In this document: piece by piece, positions 41,069 through 49,600 of the stretch
Layout of the letters: every line of letters starts with the position of its first letter
Position numbering within the stretch: the first letter of the stretch is position 1
NCBI GenBank assembly: GCA_902761755.1
Contig: CACWLP010000006.1
Location: forward strand, 1 to 64,000
From: an uncultured Eubacteriales bacterium
GTDB lineage: Bacteria; Bacillota; Clostridia; Christensenellales; Aristaeellaceae
Length of the DNA: 64,000 nucleotides
Direction: 5' to 3'
Notes under the pieces: generated by a model
Databases searched by the model: none
Told to the model about the DNA's origin: nothing
Seen by the model: only the letters and a program-made list of their open reading frames with translations
Position numbers and translations under genes: made by a program

Positions 41069-42862
41069 TCAGTCCGGGCTGCTCAGCCAGTCCAGACTGT
41101 CGGTATAGGTGTATTTCAGGCTGTTCTCCTTGCAGTAGTTCGCGGCAAAGCTGTCCCGCGTTACAGTAATGGTCAGGTTGGGACACTCCGCAAACGCCGC
41201 ATTCCCGATCACGGCCACGCCGGACGGGATCTCGATTTTTTCCAGGCTGGTGCAGCCATAAAACGCCCAAACCCCGATGATCCGTGTTCCCTGGGGGATT
41301 ACATAGGTTTTTCCGGCTTTTCCAATTGGATAGCAGATCAGATGCTCTGCCGTTTCTTTAAAGCTCGTTGTTTTCTCAAACAGCGCGCCGTCGATTACTT
41401 CCAGGGTGGGATGATCCGGCGATACGTTGATGGCAGATAATTGCTTGCACATCGAGAAGGGGTTTTCTCCGATCCTTGTCACGCTGTCCGGGATCGTGAT
41501 TTCTTCCAGGCTGAAGCAGTTCAAAAAAGCAAGGTCCCCGATGCTGGCCACGCCGTCCTCAAGGGTGACACTGCCGAGATTGGAACACCCGGAAAACGCA
41601 TGATGCCCGATATCCTTCACGCTGGACGGGATCGTGATGCTCTGCAAATCAGAGCAGACGCAAAACGCATACTCCCCGATGATTTTTATGCCCCGGGGGA
41701 CTTCATAGGCTTCTTCCGTTTTCATCATGGGATAGCAGACCAGGCGTTTTTCCGTTTTCTCAAACAGCACCCCGTCCATGACCGCCAGAACCGGTTGATC
41801 CTGCGACACCTTGATCTGCGATAATTGCTCGCACACCGAAAAGGGATTTGCTCCGATCTTTGTCACGCTGTCCGGGATCGTGATTTCTTTCAGGCTGGTG
41901 CAGTTCGAAAACGCATAATCCCCGATGGCGGCCACGCCGTCCTCAAGGGTGACGGTACCGAGATTGGAACATTCGAAAAACGAATAATTCCCGATATCAG
42001 TCACGCTGCCCGGGATGGTAATGCTCTCCAAGCTGCTGCAATGCTCCAAAGCAGCATATCCAATGCCGGTTACGCCGTCCGGGATCGTGATGCTCTGCAG
42101 GCCGAAGCACCAGGAAAACGCATGCTCCCCGATATCAGTCACGCCGTCCGGGATCGTGATGCTCTGCAGGCCGGAGCAGCCGTAAAACGCCCAATCCCCG
42201 ATATCAGTCACGCTGTCCGGAATGGTGATGTTCTCCAGGCCGCTGCAATTCCCCAACGCAGCAAATCCAATGCCGGTCACGCCGTCCGGGATCGTGATGC
42301 TCTGCAGGCCGGAGCAGCCGCCAAACGCCCAGTCCCCGATGATTTCTGTGTCCCGGGGAATTTCATAGGCTTTTCCATCTTTCTTCATGGGATAGCAAAC
42401 CAGGCGCTTTTCTGTTTTCTCAAACAGCACCCCGTCCATGACCGCCAGGACCGGATGATCCGGCGACACCTTGATATCCGACAATTGCTCGCACTGCGCA
42501 AAGGGATTTGAGCCGATCTTTGTCACGCTGTCCGGGATCGTGACTTCGGTCAGTCCGGAACAACTGTAAAACGCATAATCCCCGATGCCGGTCACGCCGT
42601 CCGGGATCGTAACGTTCTCCAAGCCGGAGCATTCCTGAAACGCATTGTTCCCGATGCTGGTCACGCTGTGTCCATCCAACTCTGCCGGGACGGCCAGCCT
42701 TTCTTCCCCTCCCCGATACTTTACGATTTCCGCCGTGCCGTCCTCCAGCAGGCTGTATTCATACTCCCCGCTGGTAAATTTCTCTGTTTCCGGTTCTTCG
42801 GCGTGAGCGAACAGGGGCAGGAGCAGCATGGCGAACAGCAGACAGGCAAGAATCCTTTTCAT
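41069..42862 (-). CDS. Secreted BspA-type leucine-rich repeat protein
   Basis: The 597-residue protein has a signal peptide (about 1-21, LLFAMLLLPLFAHAEE). About 17 LRR_5 (BspA/Treponema-type) repeats of the form SITIPDGVTxIGxxAFxxCS follow. Three copies of a longer insert (NPFxxCEQL...VMDGVLFEKT...RLVCYP) divide the array at about every 180 residues. BspA-like proteins are surface or secreted binding proteins. There is no LPxTG, SLH or other anchor at the end, which reads DSLDWLSSPD. The ATG at 42862 follows GGAGGAAGAAAA. An ATG at 42961 overlaps the upstream stop as ATGA but would hide the signal peptide. Confidence 0.88.
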   Translation of the reverse strand: MKRILACLLFAMLLLPLFAHAEEPETEKFTSGEYEYSLLEDGTAEIVKYRGGEERLAVPAELDGHSVTSIGNNAFQECSGLENVTIPDGVTGIGDYAFYSCSGLTEVTIPDSVTKIGSNPFAQCEQLSDIKVSPDHPVLAVMDGVLFEKTEKRLVCYPMKKDGKAYEIPRDTEIIGDWAFGGCSGLQSITIPDGVTGIGFAALGNCSGLENITIPDSVTDIGDWAFYGCSGLQSITIPDGVTDIGEHAFSWCFGLQSITIPDGVTGIGYAALEHCSSLESITIPGSVTDIGNYSFFECSNLGTVTLEDGVAAIGDYAFSNCTSLKEITIPDSVTKIGANPFSVCEQLSQIKVSQDQPVLAVMDGVLFEKTEKRLVCYPMMKTEEAYEVPRGIKIIGEYAFCVCSDLQSITIPSSVKDIGHHAFSGCSNLGSVTLEDGVASIGDLAFLNCFSLEEITIPDSVTRIGENPFSMCKQLSAINVSPDHPTLEVIDGALFEKTTSFKETAEHLICYPIGKAGKTYVIPQGTRIIGVWAFYGCTSLEKIEIPSGVAVIGNAAFAECPNLTITVTRDSFAANYCKENSLKYTYTDSLDWLSSPD

Positions 42863-42957
42863 TTTTTCTTCCTCCATCTCTATACCCACAGGGCGGCTTT
42901 CGTTCTTTTCCGGGTTTTTAGCTGAAATGGCAAACGGATCAATGGGATACTTCCGTT

Positions 42958-43980
42958 TCATTGTTCCTGTTCATTCATCCTGCAATCCTTGTTTTCTTCG
43001 ATCCAATGGCGCTTGTTTTCCTCCCAGGTCCTTTCGCTGATGATGTAGCGGGGACGGCGTTTGGCTTCCAGATACGTTTTGCCAACGTACTGGCCGATCA
43101 CCCCCAGGCTGATCAGCTGGATGCCGCCCAGCAGGCAGATCACGCACAGGGTGGACGCCCAGCCCGCCACGGTATTGCCCAGGATGGCTTCAACGACGGC
43201 CCATACGGCGATGATCAGCCCGATCAGGCTGAAAACGATGCCCGCGCCGGTGATCATGGAAATGGGCTTCACGGAGAGGCTGGTGATGCCGTTGAAGGCC
43301 AGCGCCAGCATTTTCCGCAGCGGATAATGGCTCTTTCCCGCCAGGCGCTCCGCCCGTTCGTAGGAGACCGTGCTGCTTTTGAACCCAACCAGCGGGAACA
43401 TGCCCCGCAGGAAGATGTTCACTTCCTCAAAATCCGCGAAATGGTTCAGCACCCGGCTGCTCACCAGCCGGTAGTCCGCGTGGTTGTACACCGTTTCCGC
43501 GCCCAGGGTGCGCATCAGCTTGTAGAAGCTCTCCGCGGTGAAACGCTTGAAAAACGTATCCGTATCCCGCTTGGAACGGACGCCGTACACGATCTCGCTG
43601 CCCCGCCAGTATTCCTCCACCATTTCGTCCATGGCGTCCAGGTCGTCCTGGCCGTCGCAGTCGATGGAGATGGTAATGTCGCATTTGTCCCGGGCCTCCA
43701 TCAGCCCCGCCAGCACCGCGTTCTGATGGCCCCGGTTGCGGCTCTGGCAGATGCCGAGATAATGCCCGTCCTGCTGCGCCAGGCCGCGGATGATTTCCCA
43801 GGTTTTGTCCTTCGATCCGTCGTTGACGAACAGCACCCGGCTGTTTTCGCTGATTTTTCCTTTTTCCGCCAGGGTGTGCAGCTTATTGAGAAACATGGGG
43901 GCCGTCAGAGGCAGCACCTGTTCTTCGTTATAGCAGGGAATCACGATCCACAGGATCGGCCTGGCCGTTGTTTGCGTCAT
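42958..43980 (-). CDS. Family 2 glycosyltransferase (DPM1/GtrB-like, membrane)
   Basis: The 340-residue protein has a GT-A domain (about 1-220) with IVIPCYNEEQVLPL, LFVNDGSKDKTWEII and the DxD-type ISIDCDGQDDLDAMDEM. Two C-terminal membrane helices (about 235-260 and 270-295) follow. GtrB/DPM1-like enzymes charge polyprenyl phosphate with a sugar for later transfer. The ATG at 43980 follows GGGAGG, and its first bases overlap the hemZ stop (ATGA). The partner flippase or transferase is not in the window. Confidence 0.9.
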   Translation of the reverse strand: MTQTTARPILWIVIPCYNEEQVLPLTAPMFLNKLHTLAEKGKISENSRVLFVNDGSKDKTWEIIRGLAQQDGHYLGICQSRNRGHQNAVLAGLMEARDKCDITISIDCDGQDDLDAMDEMVEEYWRGSEIVYGVRSKRDTDTFFKRFTAESFYKLMRTLGAETVYNHADYRLVSSRVLNHFADFEEVNIFLRGMFPLVGFKSSTVSYERAERLAGKSHYPLRKMLALAFNGITSLSVKPISMITGAGIVFSLIGLIIAVWAVVEAILGNTVAGWASTLCVICLLGGIQLISLGVIGQYVGKTYLEAKRRPRYIISERTWEENKRHWIEENKDCRMNEQEQ

Positions 43981-45428
43981 GTCCATTCCTCCCGCCACAG
44001 CTCTTTTTTCCGCCGGATCATTTCATCCGTTCTGGCCAAGTAGTGCGAAACGTCGCTCACGTTGGGCGCCCGCTCGATGCGGCCTTTTTTCACGTCCACC
44101 CGCTTGCTGATGGCCCCGGCGCCCACGGCGAATACGTGGGCGGTCTCCTCCATCATATCCACGTTGTACAGGCACTCGTGCCCCGGCAGGGCGTAGCCCA
44201 CGTTTTCCAGGTTCCCCGCCATGTACTTCTGCCGGTACAGGTAGTAGGGCCGCATGCCCCGCATCCCCGCTTCCCTTCGCCCGGCGTCCACCATGTCCCC
44301 CACCATGCCGCCGTCGGGCAGCTGGGCTTCCCACAGGTGCAGCAGGCTGCTGCGCTTGATGGACAGGGTGTGCACCGTCAGGCTTTCCGGAGAAAGCGCC
44401 CGGCTCCAGGCAAGGGTCTCAAGAAACATATCCAGGTTTTCCCCCGGCAGCCCGGCAATCAGATCCATATTGATATGGGCAAAGCCCGCTGCCCGGGCAA
44501 GGGCATAGGCTTCCTCCGTCTGGGCCCGCGTATGCCTGCGGCCGATGCGAACCAGCGTTTCATCGTGCATGGTCTGGGGATTGATGGAGATCCGCCCGGC
44601 CCCGGCGTCCCGGATCACGGAAAGCTTATCCCGGTCGATGGTATCCGGCCGTCCGGCTTCCACCGTCACTTCCCGGGCGCGGCGGATAAAGGGCCGGCAG
44701 GCCGAAAGCACCTGCTCCAGCTGCCCGGCGCTCAGCGCCGTGGGCGTGCCGCCGCCCATATAGAACGCCCGGGGCTTCAGGCCTTTTTCCTCCATCAGTG
44801 CCAGCGTCGCTTCGATTTCTTTTACGACGGCTTCCACATAAGGCGGCAGTTCCTTCCCTTTGCCCACTTCGCCGCTGAGAAAAGAACAGTAGGCGCACCG
44901 GGACACGCAGAACGGGATGCCCACGTACAGGTCCGCATCCGTTTCCGCGCTCTGCGCCATGCCCTGCTGCACCGTAACGATCTCCCGCAGCAGCGCCGCC
45001 TTGTCCTCCCGGACGCAGAACACTTCCCGGGTCTCCTTTTCCGCTTCCTCCAGCGAAAGCCCCCGGTCCATGGCTTCATACAGGAGCCAGGTCGGCCGGA
45101 TGCCGGTCAGGGATCCCCAGGGCGGCGTCCTGCCGGTGGCGGCTTTCAGCGCGTCAAACAGCGTCTGCTTGATCAGCCGCTTGTGATACCGCTTTTCCAG
45201 CAGGGGATCTTCGCTGACCTCCGCCGTCCTTTCCGCGGAGGCGGCATACCGGCCCGCCAGCGCGATCCGGCACCTGCGCACGCCGCTTTCCTCTTGTTCC
45301 GTGTGGGTCACCGCCAGATCCCCGCCCGGCAGATTGATCTGCACCTGCACGTTTCCGAAAAACACCCGCGCCACGTCCGCCAGGTCGTTGCCGAATCCCG
45401 GGGTGGGCGTCATGATGGATACGATCAT
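43977..45428 (-). CDS. hemZ: Oxygen-independent coproporphyrinogen III dehydrogenase-like protein HemZ
   Basis: The 483-residue radical SAM enzyme has an N-terminal domain of about 165 residues typical of HemZ. The [4Fe-4S] motif follows as CVSRCAYCSF, then AFYMGGGTPTALS, TVEAGRPDTI and AHINMDLIAGLPGE. HemZ-group proteins are HemN relatives acting in anaerobic tetrapyrrole or haem-related chemistry. The start overlaps the preceding hydrolase stop as ATGA, and the end overlaps the glycosyltransferase start the same way. Confidence 0.93.
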   Translation of the reverse strand: MIVSIMTPTPGFGNDLADVARVFFGNVQVQINLPGGDLAVTHTEQEESGVRRCRIALAGRYAASAERTAEVSEDPLLEKRYHKRLIKQTLFDALKAATGRTPPWGSLTGIRPTWLLYEAMDRGLSLEEAEKETREVFCVREDKAALLREIVTVQQGMAQSAETDADLYVGIPFCVSRCAYCSFLSGEVGKGKELPPYVEAVVKEIEATLALMEEKGLKPRAFYMGGGTPTALSAGQLEQVLSACRPFIRRAREVTVEAGRPDTIDRDKLSVIRDAGAGRISINPQTMHDETLVRIGRRHTRAQTEEAYALARAAGFAHINMDLIAGLPGENLDMFLETLAWSRALSPESLTVHTLSIKRSSLLHLWEAQLPDGGMVGDMVDAGRREAGMRGMRPYYLYRQKYMAGNLENVGYALPGHECLYNVDMMEETAHVFAVGAGAISKRVDVKKGRIERAPNVSDVSHYLARTDEMIRRKKELWREEWT

Positions 45429-46018
45429 AAATAATGCTCCCGTTCCGCTTTCAGGGTGGTGGGTTCGCCGTGGCCCGGCAGGACGATCAAATCTTTCTCC
45501 AGGTGCAGCAGGCGCCTTACCGACCGCATTTCATCCGCCATGCTGCCCCCCGGCAGATCCGTCCGTCCAAAGCCCCGGCAGAACAGGGTGTCCCCCGTAA
45601 ACAGCGCGTCCCCGATCTCATAGGCCACGCTGCCCAGCGTGTGCCCCGGCACATGGTACACCCGGATGGGCAGGTCCGCCAGATACAGCCGGGTGCCCTC
45701 CTGCACGTAATCCGTGGCGTCGGGCCGCGCGTCCGTATCGCCGATCATGCCGCCCGCATGCCAGGATGGGTCCTTCAGCATGATATCGTCGGCGGGATGG
45801 ATGTACACGGGCACGCCGGGAAAATCCTTCAGCGCGCCGGTATGGTCGAAATGCCCATGGGTCAGCAGGATGGCCGCGATTTTCTTATCCTCCAGCGCCT
45901 GCCTGATTCTTTCGCCTTCCGCAGCCGGATCGATCACCACCGCTTCTTCGCTTCCCTCGTTGTAAACGATATAGCAGTTGGTGCCCACCGGGCCGAGGGT
46001 CAGGGTTTCGATCTTCAT
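45425..46018 (-). CDS. Metallo-beta-lactamase-fold hydrolase (glyoxalase II-like)
   Basis: The 197-residue protein carries THGHFDHTGAL (HxHxDH), later metal ligands in VYHVPGHTLGS and TLFCRGFGRTDLPGG, and the final VLPGHGEPTT. This matches the small YcbL/GloB-like hydrolases commonly found beside dtd and hemZ in Firmicutes. The substrate is unknown. The ATG at 46018 fits the family start MKIETLTLGPVGTNCYIV. The upstream extension overlaps dtd. Confidence 0.92.
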   Translation of the reverse strand: MKIETLTLGPVGTNCYIVYNEGSEEAVVIDPAAEGERIRQALEDKKIAAILLTHGHFDHTGALKDFPGVPVYIHPADDIMLKDPSWHAGGMIGDTDARPDATDYVQEGTRLYLADLPIRVYHVPGHTLGSVAYEIGDALFTGDTLFCRGFGRTDLPGGSMADEMRSVRRLLHLEKDLIVLPGHGEPTTLKAEREHYL

Positions 46019-46029
46019 CTGTCCGCTCC

Positions 46030-46479
46030 TCAAAACGTCTTTCTGCTGTCCAGCAGGATCGTCACCGGCCCGTCGTTGCACAGGTGCACCATCATGTGAG
46101 TGCGGAATACCCCGTTTTCCACCGGCACGCCCAGCTTTCTGATTTCCTCGCAGCAGCGCTCGTACAGCGCGTTGGCTTTTTCCGGCTCCTCCGCCCGGGT
46201 GAAGCCGGGGCGGTTCTGGCCCCGGGCGTCGCCCAGCAGGGTAAACTGGCTCACCGCCAGCACCGCGCCGCCCACGTCCATCACAGAACGGTTCATCTTC
46301 TCATTTTCATCCTCAAAGATCCTGAGCTTTGCGAGCTTGCCGGCCAGGTATACGGCGTCCTTTTCCGTGTCCCCCGCTTCCACGCCGATCAGCGCCGCGA
46401 TCCCTTTGCCGATCCGGCCCGTTTCCCTGCCGTCCACCGTCACGTATGCTTCCGTCACTCTCTGGGCCACACAGCGCAT
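46030..46479 (-). CDS. dtd: D-aminoacyl-tRNA deacylase
   Basis: The 149-residue enzyme hydrolyses D-amino acids (and mischarged glycine) from tRNA. Family motifs are MRCVAQRVTEAYVTVDG, VSQFTLLGDARGQNRPGFT (SQ and GxxRP regions) and the C-terminal CNDGPVTILLDS carrying the Gly-cisPro pair. It lies 5 bp after the FAD-protein gene and 11 bp before the hydrolase gene. Confidence 0.96.
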   Translation of the reverse strand: MRCVAQRVTEAYVTVDGRETGRIGKGIAALIGVEAGDTEKDAVYLAGKLAKLRIFEDENEKMNRSVMDVGGAVLAVSQFTLLGDARGQNRPGFTRAEEPEKANALYERCCEEIRKLGVPVENGVFRTHMMVHLCNDGPVTILLDSRKTF

Positions 46480-46484
46480 ATCCG

Positions 46485-48095
46485 TTATTCCTCCATGATT
46501 CCCGCATTTTTCATCATTGCTTCAGCTACCCTCACGCCGTCCGCCGCGGCGCTCATGATGCCCCCGGCGTAGCCCGCGCCCTCGCCGCAGGGATAGATCC
46601 CCGCGACGCTGCTTTCGCACCGCCCGTCCCGGGGCACGCGCACCGGGCAGGAGGAGCGGCTCTCCACCGCCGTCATCACCGCGTCCGGCAGCGCGAAGCC
46701 CCGCAGCTGCCTGTCGAACGCCCTGATGGCATATTGCAGCCCCTGAAAGGCAAACGGCGGCAGGATGCCCCGGAAATCCCCGCAGACGACGCCGGGGCGA
46801 TACGTGGGGCGCACCTCCCCCAGAGCTTTTGTTTCCCGGCCCGCCAGCAGGTCCTCCACCCGCTGGACGGGGGCTTTGTAATCCCCGCCGCCGGCCCGGA
46901 AAGCGCTTTCCTCCCACGTCCTTTGCAGGGCGAACCCCGAAAGGGGATGATCGTCCCCGAAATCCTCCGTCCGCACGTCCACCAGCAGGGCGGCGTTGGC
47001 GTTTTCCCCGTCCCGGGCATAGGCACTCATGCCGTTGACGCATACGCCGCCGGGCCGGCTGGCGGCGGGCATCACATATCCTCCCGGGCACATGCAGAAG
47101 GTATAGGCGCCCCGGCCGTCCGGCAGCTTGCAGGCAAGGTGGTATTCCGCGGCGCCCAGGGCTTTGTGCCCGGCGAAAGCGCCGTACTGGGCCAGGTCGA
47201 TCATCTGCTGGGGATGCTCGATCCGCACGCCCACGGAAAAAGGCTTCCGGATCATATTCACCCCGGCGTAATACAGCATCCCCTGAGTATCCGCCGCGCT
47301 GTGGCCGATAGCCAGGATCAGCGCGTCCGCGCTGATTTCATGAACGCCCTGCGCATCCGTATACTCCACGGCGGCCAGCGCGCCTTTCCGGATCGTCACA
47401 TTGGTGAGCCGGGCGGAAAAGCGGATCTCTCCGCCCAGGGAGAGGATCTCCTCCCGGATCGCCCGGACGACGCCGGGCAGCCTGTCCGTGCCGATGTGCG
47501 GGCGGGCGGCGTACAGGATCTCCTCCGGCGCGCCGTGGAGATGCAGCTCCCGGAGAACGAAGGCGCAGCGCGGATCCTTGATCCCGGTGGTCAGCTTGCC
47601 GTCCGAAAACGCACCGGCGCCGCCCTCGCCGAACTGCACGTTGCTTTCCGGGTCCAGTATCCCTTCCCGGGCAAACCGGTCCGCGGACTGCTTCCGATCC
47701 TCCACCCGTTCTCCCCGTTCCAGCACGATGGGTTTCAATCCCGCCCGAGCCAGCGTCAGCGCCGCGAACATGCCCCCGGGGCCGAACCCGGCGATCACCG
47801 GGCGCGGCATGCCGCCGATCTTCTCCCGCCTGATCACGGGCGGCGCGTATCCTTCCCGCACCGGGGATGCGACCCCCGGCTTCAGGGAACGCAGGAGCTT
47901 TTCCTCCTCCTTCATTTCCAGGTCCGCCGCCATGACGAAATGCACGTCCCGCTTGTCCCGGGCGTCCACGCTTTTTCTGCTCACGCGCCAGGAAAGCACC
48001 GCGCTCCTCTCCGCCCGCAGCTTTTTCAGCGCGGCCCGAAGGGGCGCTTCCGCGTCCGCGTCCAAAGGGATCTTCAGATTCCCGATCCGGATCAT
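46485..48095 (-). CDS. FAD-dependent oxidoreductase of the conserved NAD(FAD)-utilising dehydrogenase family
   Basis: The 536-residue protein has an N-terminal cap of about 90 residues. The FAD dinucleotide fold follows (VIAGFGPGGMFAALTLARAG, VLERGERVEDRK), then AFSDGKLTTGIKDPR. The late FAD motif is SVAGIYPCGEGAGYAGGIMSA. Members are widespread in Firmicutes and annotated as uncharacterised FAD-dependent dehydrogenases. The reaction is unknown. The ATG at 48095 follows GGGAGGGG. It heads a six-gene operon with its own promoter. Confidence 0.88.
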   Translation of the reverse strand: MIRIGNLKIPLDADAEAPLRAALKKLRAERSAVLSWRVSRKSVDARDKRDVHFVMAADLEMKEEEKLLRSLKPGVASPVREGYAPPVIRREKIGGMPRPVIAGFGPGGMFAALTLARAGLKPIVLERGERVEDRKQSADRFAREGILDPESNVQFGEGGAGAFSDGKLTTGIKDPRCAFVLRELHLHGAPEEILYAARPHIGTDRLPGVVRAIREEILSLGGEIRFSARLTNVTIRKGALAAVEYTDAQGVHEISADALILAIGHSAADTQGMLYYAGVNMIRKPFSVGVRIEHPQQMIDLAQYGAFAGHKALGAAEYHLACKLPDGRGAYTFCMCPGGYVMPAASRPGGVCVNGMSAYARDGENANAALLVDVRTEDFGDDHPLSGFALQRTWEESAFRAGGGDYKAPVQRVEDLLAGRETKALGEVRPTYRPGVVCGDFRGILPPFAFQGLQYAIRAFDRQLRGFALPDAVMTAVESRSSCPVRVPRDGRCESSVAGIYPCGEGAGYAGGIMSAAADGVRVAEAMMKNAGIMEE

Positions 48096-48109
48096 CCGCC
48101 GCCCCTCCC

Positions 48110-48123
48110 TTTCAAATTTGAAA
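48110..48123. promoter_or_regulatory. Perfect 14-bp palindrome at the operon start site
   Basis: TTTCAAATTTGAAA lies just downstream of the -10 of the FAD-protein operon, where the transcript should begin. The placement suits a repressor operator. No regulator is identified. Confidence 0.4.
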
Positions 48124-48125
48124 CC

Positions 48126-48154
48126 ATTATAACACGCGGAAAGCATAAATTCAA
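48126..48154 (-). promoter_or_regulatory. Promoter of the FAD-protein/dtd/hemZ operon
   Basis: -35 TTGAAT (48149-48154), 17-bp spacer, -10 TATAAT (48126-48131) with an upstream TG (extended). Confidence 0.8.
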
Positions 48155-48165
48155 ACAGGAAACCC

Positions 48166-48195
48166 TTGTTTCTTCCGCGTCCGGTGTGGTACAAT
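48166..48195 (+). promoter_or_regulatory. rimO promoter
   Basis: -35 TTGTTT (48166-48171), 18-bp spacer, extended -10 TGGTACAAT (TACAAT 48190-48195). It is divergent from the neighbouring operon promoter. Confidence 0.65.
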
Positions 48196-48239
48196 GATTC
48201 GCCGTGATTTTACCGGCAACGAAAGCGAGGAAACGGAAA

Positions 48240-49556
48240 ATGTCTGTGCTGAAAGGCCTGAAAATCGGCATGATCTCCCTGGGCTGCGTCAAGAACCGCG
48301 TGGATTCGGAGCAGATGCTCTCCTGCCTGACGGAAAAGGGCATGGCCATCACCCCGGATCCGGCCCAGGCCGACGTGCTGATCGTCAACACCTGCGGCTT
48401 TATCGCCCCGGCCAAGGAAGAATCCATCGACGCCATCCTTGAAATGGCGGAATATAAAAAAACGGGCCGCTGCCGCGTCCTGTGCGTCACCGGCTGCCTC
48501 GCCCAGCGCTACCGGGACGATCTGATCCGGGACATACCGGAGATCGACTGTCTGCTGGGTGTAGGCCAGTATGGGCAGATAGCGGAATATCTGGAAAAAG
48601 CCCTCTCCGGGGCCCGCGTCGCCGATACGGCGCGGAGGGCGGGCTTCCTGGAATGCGGCCGCGTACTTACCACCCCGTCTTATTCCGCCTATATCAAGAC
48701 CGGCGACGGCTGCGACAACCGCTGCGCCTACTGCGCCATCCCCCTGATCCGGGGGCCTTACCGGTCCCGGCCCATGGACGCGGTGCTCAGTGAAATCCGC
48801 GCGCTGTCCGCTCAGGGCGTGCGGGAGCACATCCTCATCGCCCAGGATACCACCCGCTACGGCTCCGACATCGGCACGGACCTGCCGGCGCTTTTGGAGC
48901 GCGCCGCCGGGATCGATGGCGTCCGGTGGCTGCGGTGCCTGTATATGTACCCGGACGAAACGAACCCGAAGGTGCTGGAAACCATGGCGCGGCACGAAAA
49001 CATCTGCAAATACCTGGATCTGCCCCTGCAGCACGCCGCTCCGGGGCTGCTGAAAAAAATGAACCGCCGCGGCACGGCGGCGCACACGAAGGAAATGCTC
49101 CGCACCGCCCGGGACATGGGCTTTTGCCTGCGCACCACCTTCATCGTGGGCTTTCCCGGGGAAACGGAAGCGGATTTTGAAGCGCTGATGGCCTTTACGG
49201 AAGAAATGGCTTTCGACCGGATGGGCGCCTTCGCCTTCTCCCCGGAGGAGGATACCCCCGCCGCGGACATGCCGGATCAGGTGCCGGAGGAAATCAAGCA
49301 GCAGCGGCTGGACCGGCTCATGGCCCTGCAGGCAAAGATCAGCCTGAGCAGGAACAGGCTGCGCATCGGGAAGGAAGAAACGCTGCTGGTTACCGGCCAC
49401 AACGGCATGCACTACACCGCCCGTTCCCCCTGGGAGGCCCCGGATGCCGACGGGGAGATCGCCCTGATGAGCGAAACGCCCCTGAAAGAAGGGAGCTTCA
49501 TCCGCGGAAAAATCATCGCCGCCGACACCTACGACCTGACGGCGAAGGCGCTGTAA
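48240..49556 (+). CDS. rimO: Ribosomal protein S12 methylthiotransferase RimO
   Basis: The 438-residue radical SAM methylthiotransferase has an N-terminal UPF0004 domain (ISLGCVKNRVDSEQML, VNTCGFI, VTGCLAQRYRDDL) holding the first cluster. The radical SAM motif is GDGCDNRCAYCAIPLIRG, and a C-terminal TRAM domain follows. The CVKN and EIDCLLGVGQY features fit RimO, which modifies the conserved aspartate of S12, rather than MiaB. The ATG at 48240 gives the usual N-terminus. Single gene, ending at a bidirectional terminator. Confidence 0.95.
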   Translation: MSVLKGLKIGMISLGCVKNRVDSEQMLSCLTEKGMAITPDPAQADVLIVNTCGFIAPAKEESIDAILEMAEYKKTGRCRVLCVTGCLAQRYRDDLIRDIPEIDCLLGVGQYGQIAEYLEKALSGARVADTARRAGFLECGRVLTTPSYSAYIKTGDGCDNRCAYCAIPLIRGPYRSRPMDAVLSEIRALSAQGVREHILIAQDTTRYGSDIGTDLPALLERAAGIDGVRWLRCLYMYPDETNPKVLETMARHENICKYLDLPLQHAAPGLLKKMNRRGTAAHTKEMLRTARDMGFCLRTTFIVGFPGETEADFEALMAFTEEMAFDRMGAFAFSPEEDTPAADMPDQVPEEIKQQRLDRLMALQAKISLSRNRLRIGKEETLLVTGHNGMHYTARSPWEAPDADGEIALMSETPLKEGSFIRGKIIAADTYDLTAKAL

Positions 49557-49562
49557 GCGCAC

Positions 49563-49600
49563 AAAAACACGCCCGGCTTTCTCCGCTGGACGTGTTTTTT
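49563..49600. terminator. Bidirectional terminator between rimO and the decarboxylase gene
   Basis: AAAAACACG (49563-49571) and CGTGTTTTT (49591-49599), between convergent genes. Confidence 0.8.

Noticed and set aside
42862..42961. LRR protein starting at the ATG at 42961 that overlaps the glycosyltransferase stop
   Set aside because: It would place 33 charged residues before a clear signal peptide. The ATG at 42862 has GGAGG at good spacing.
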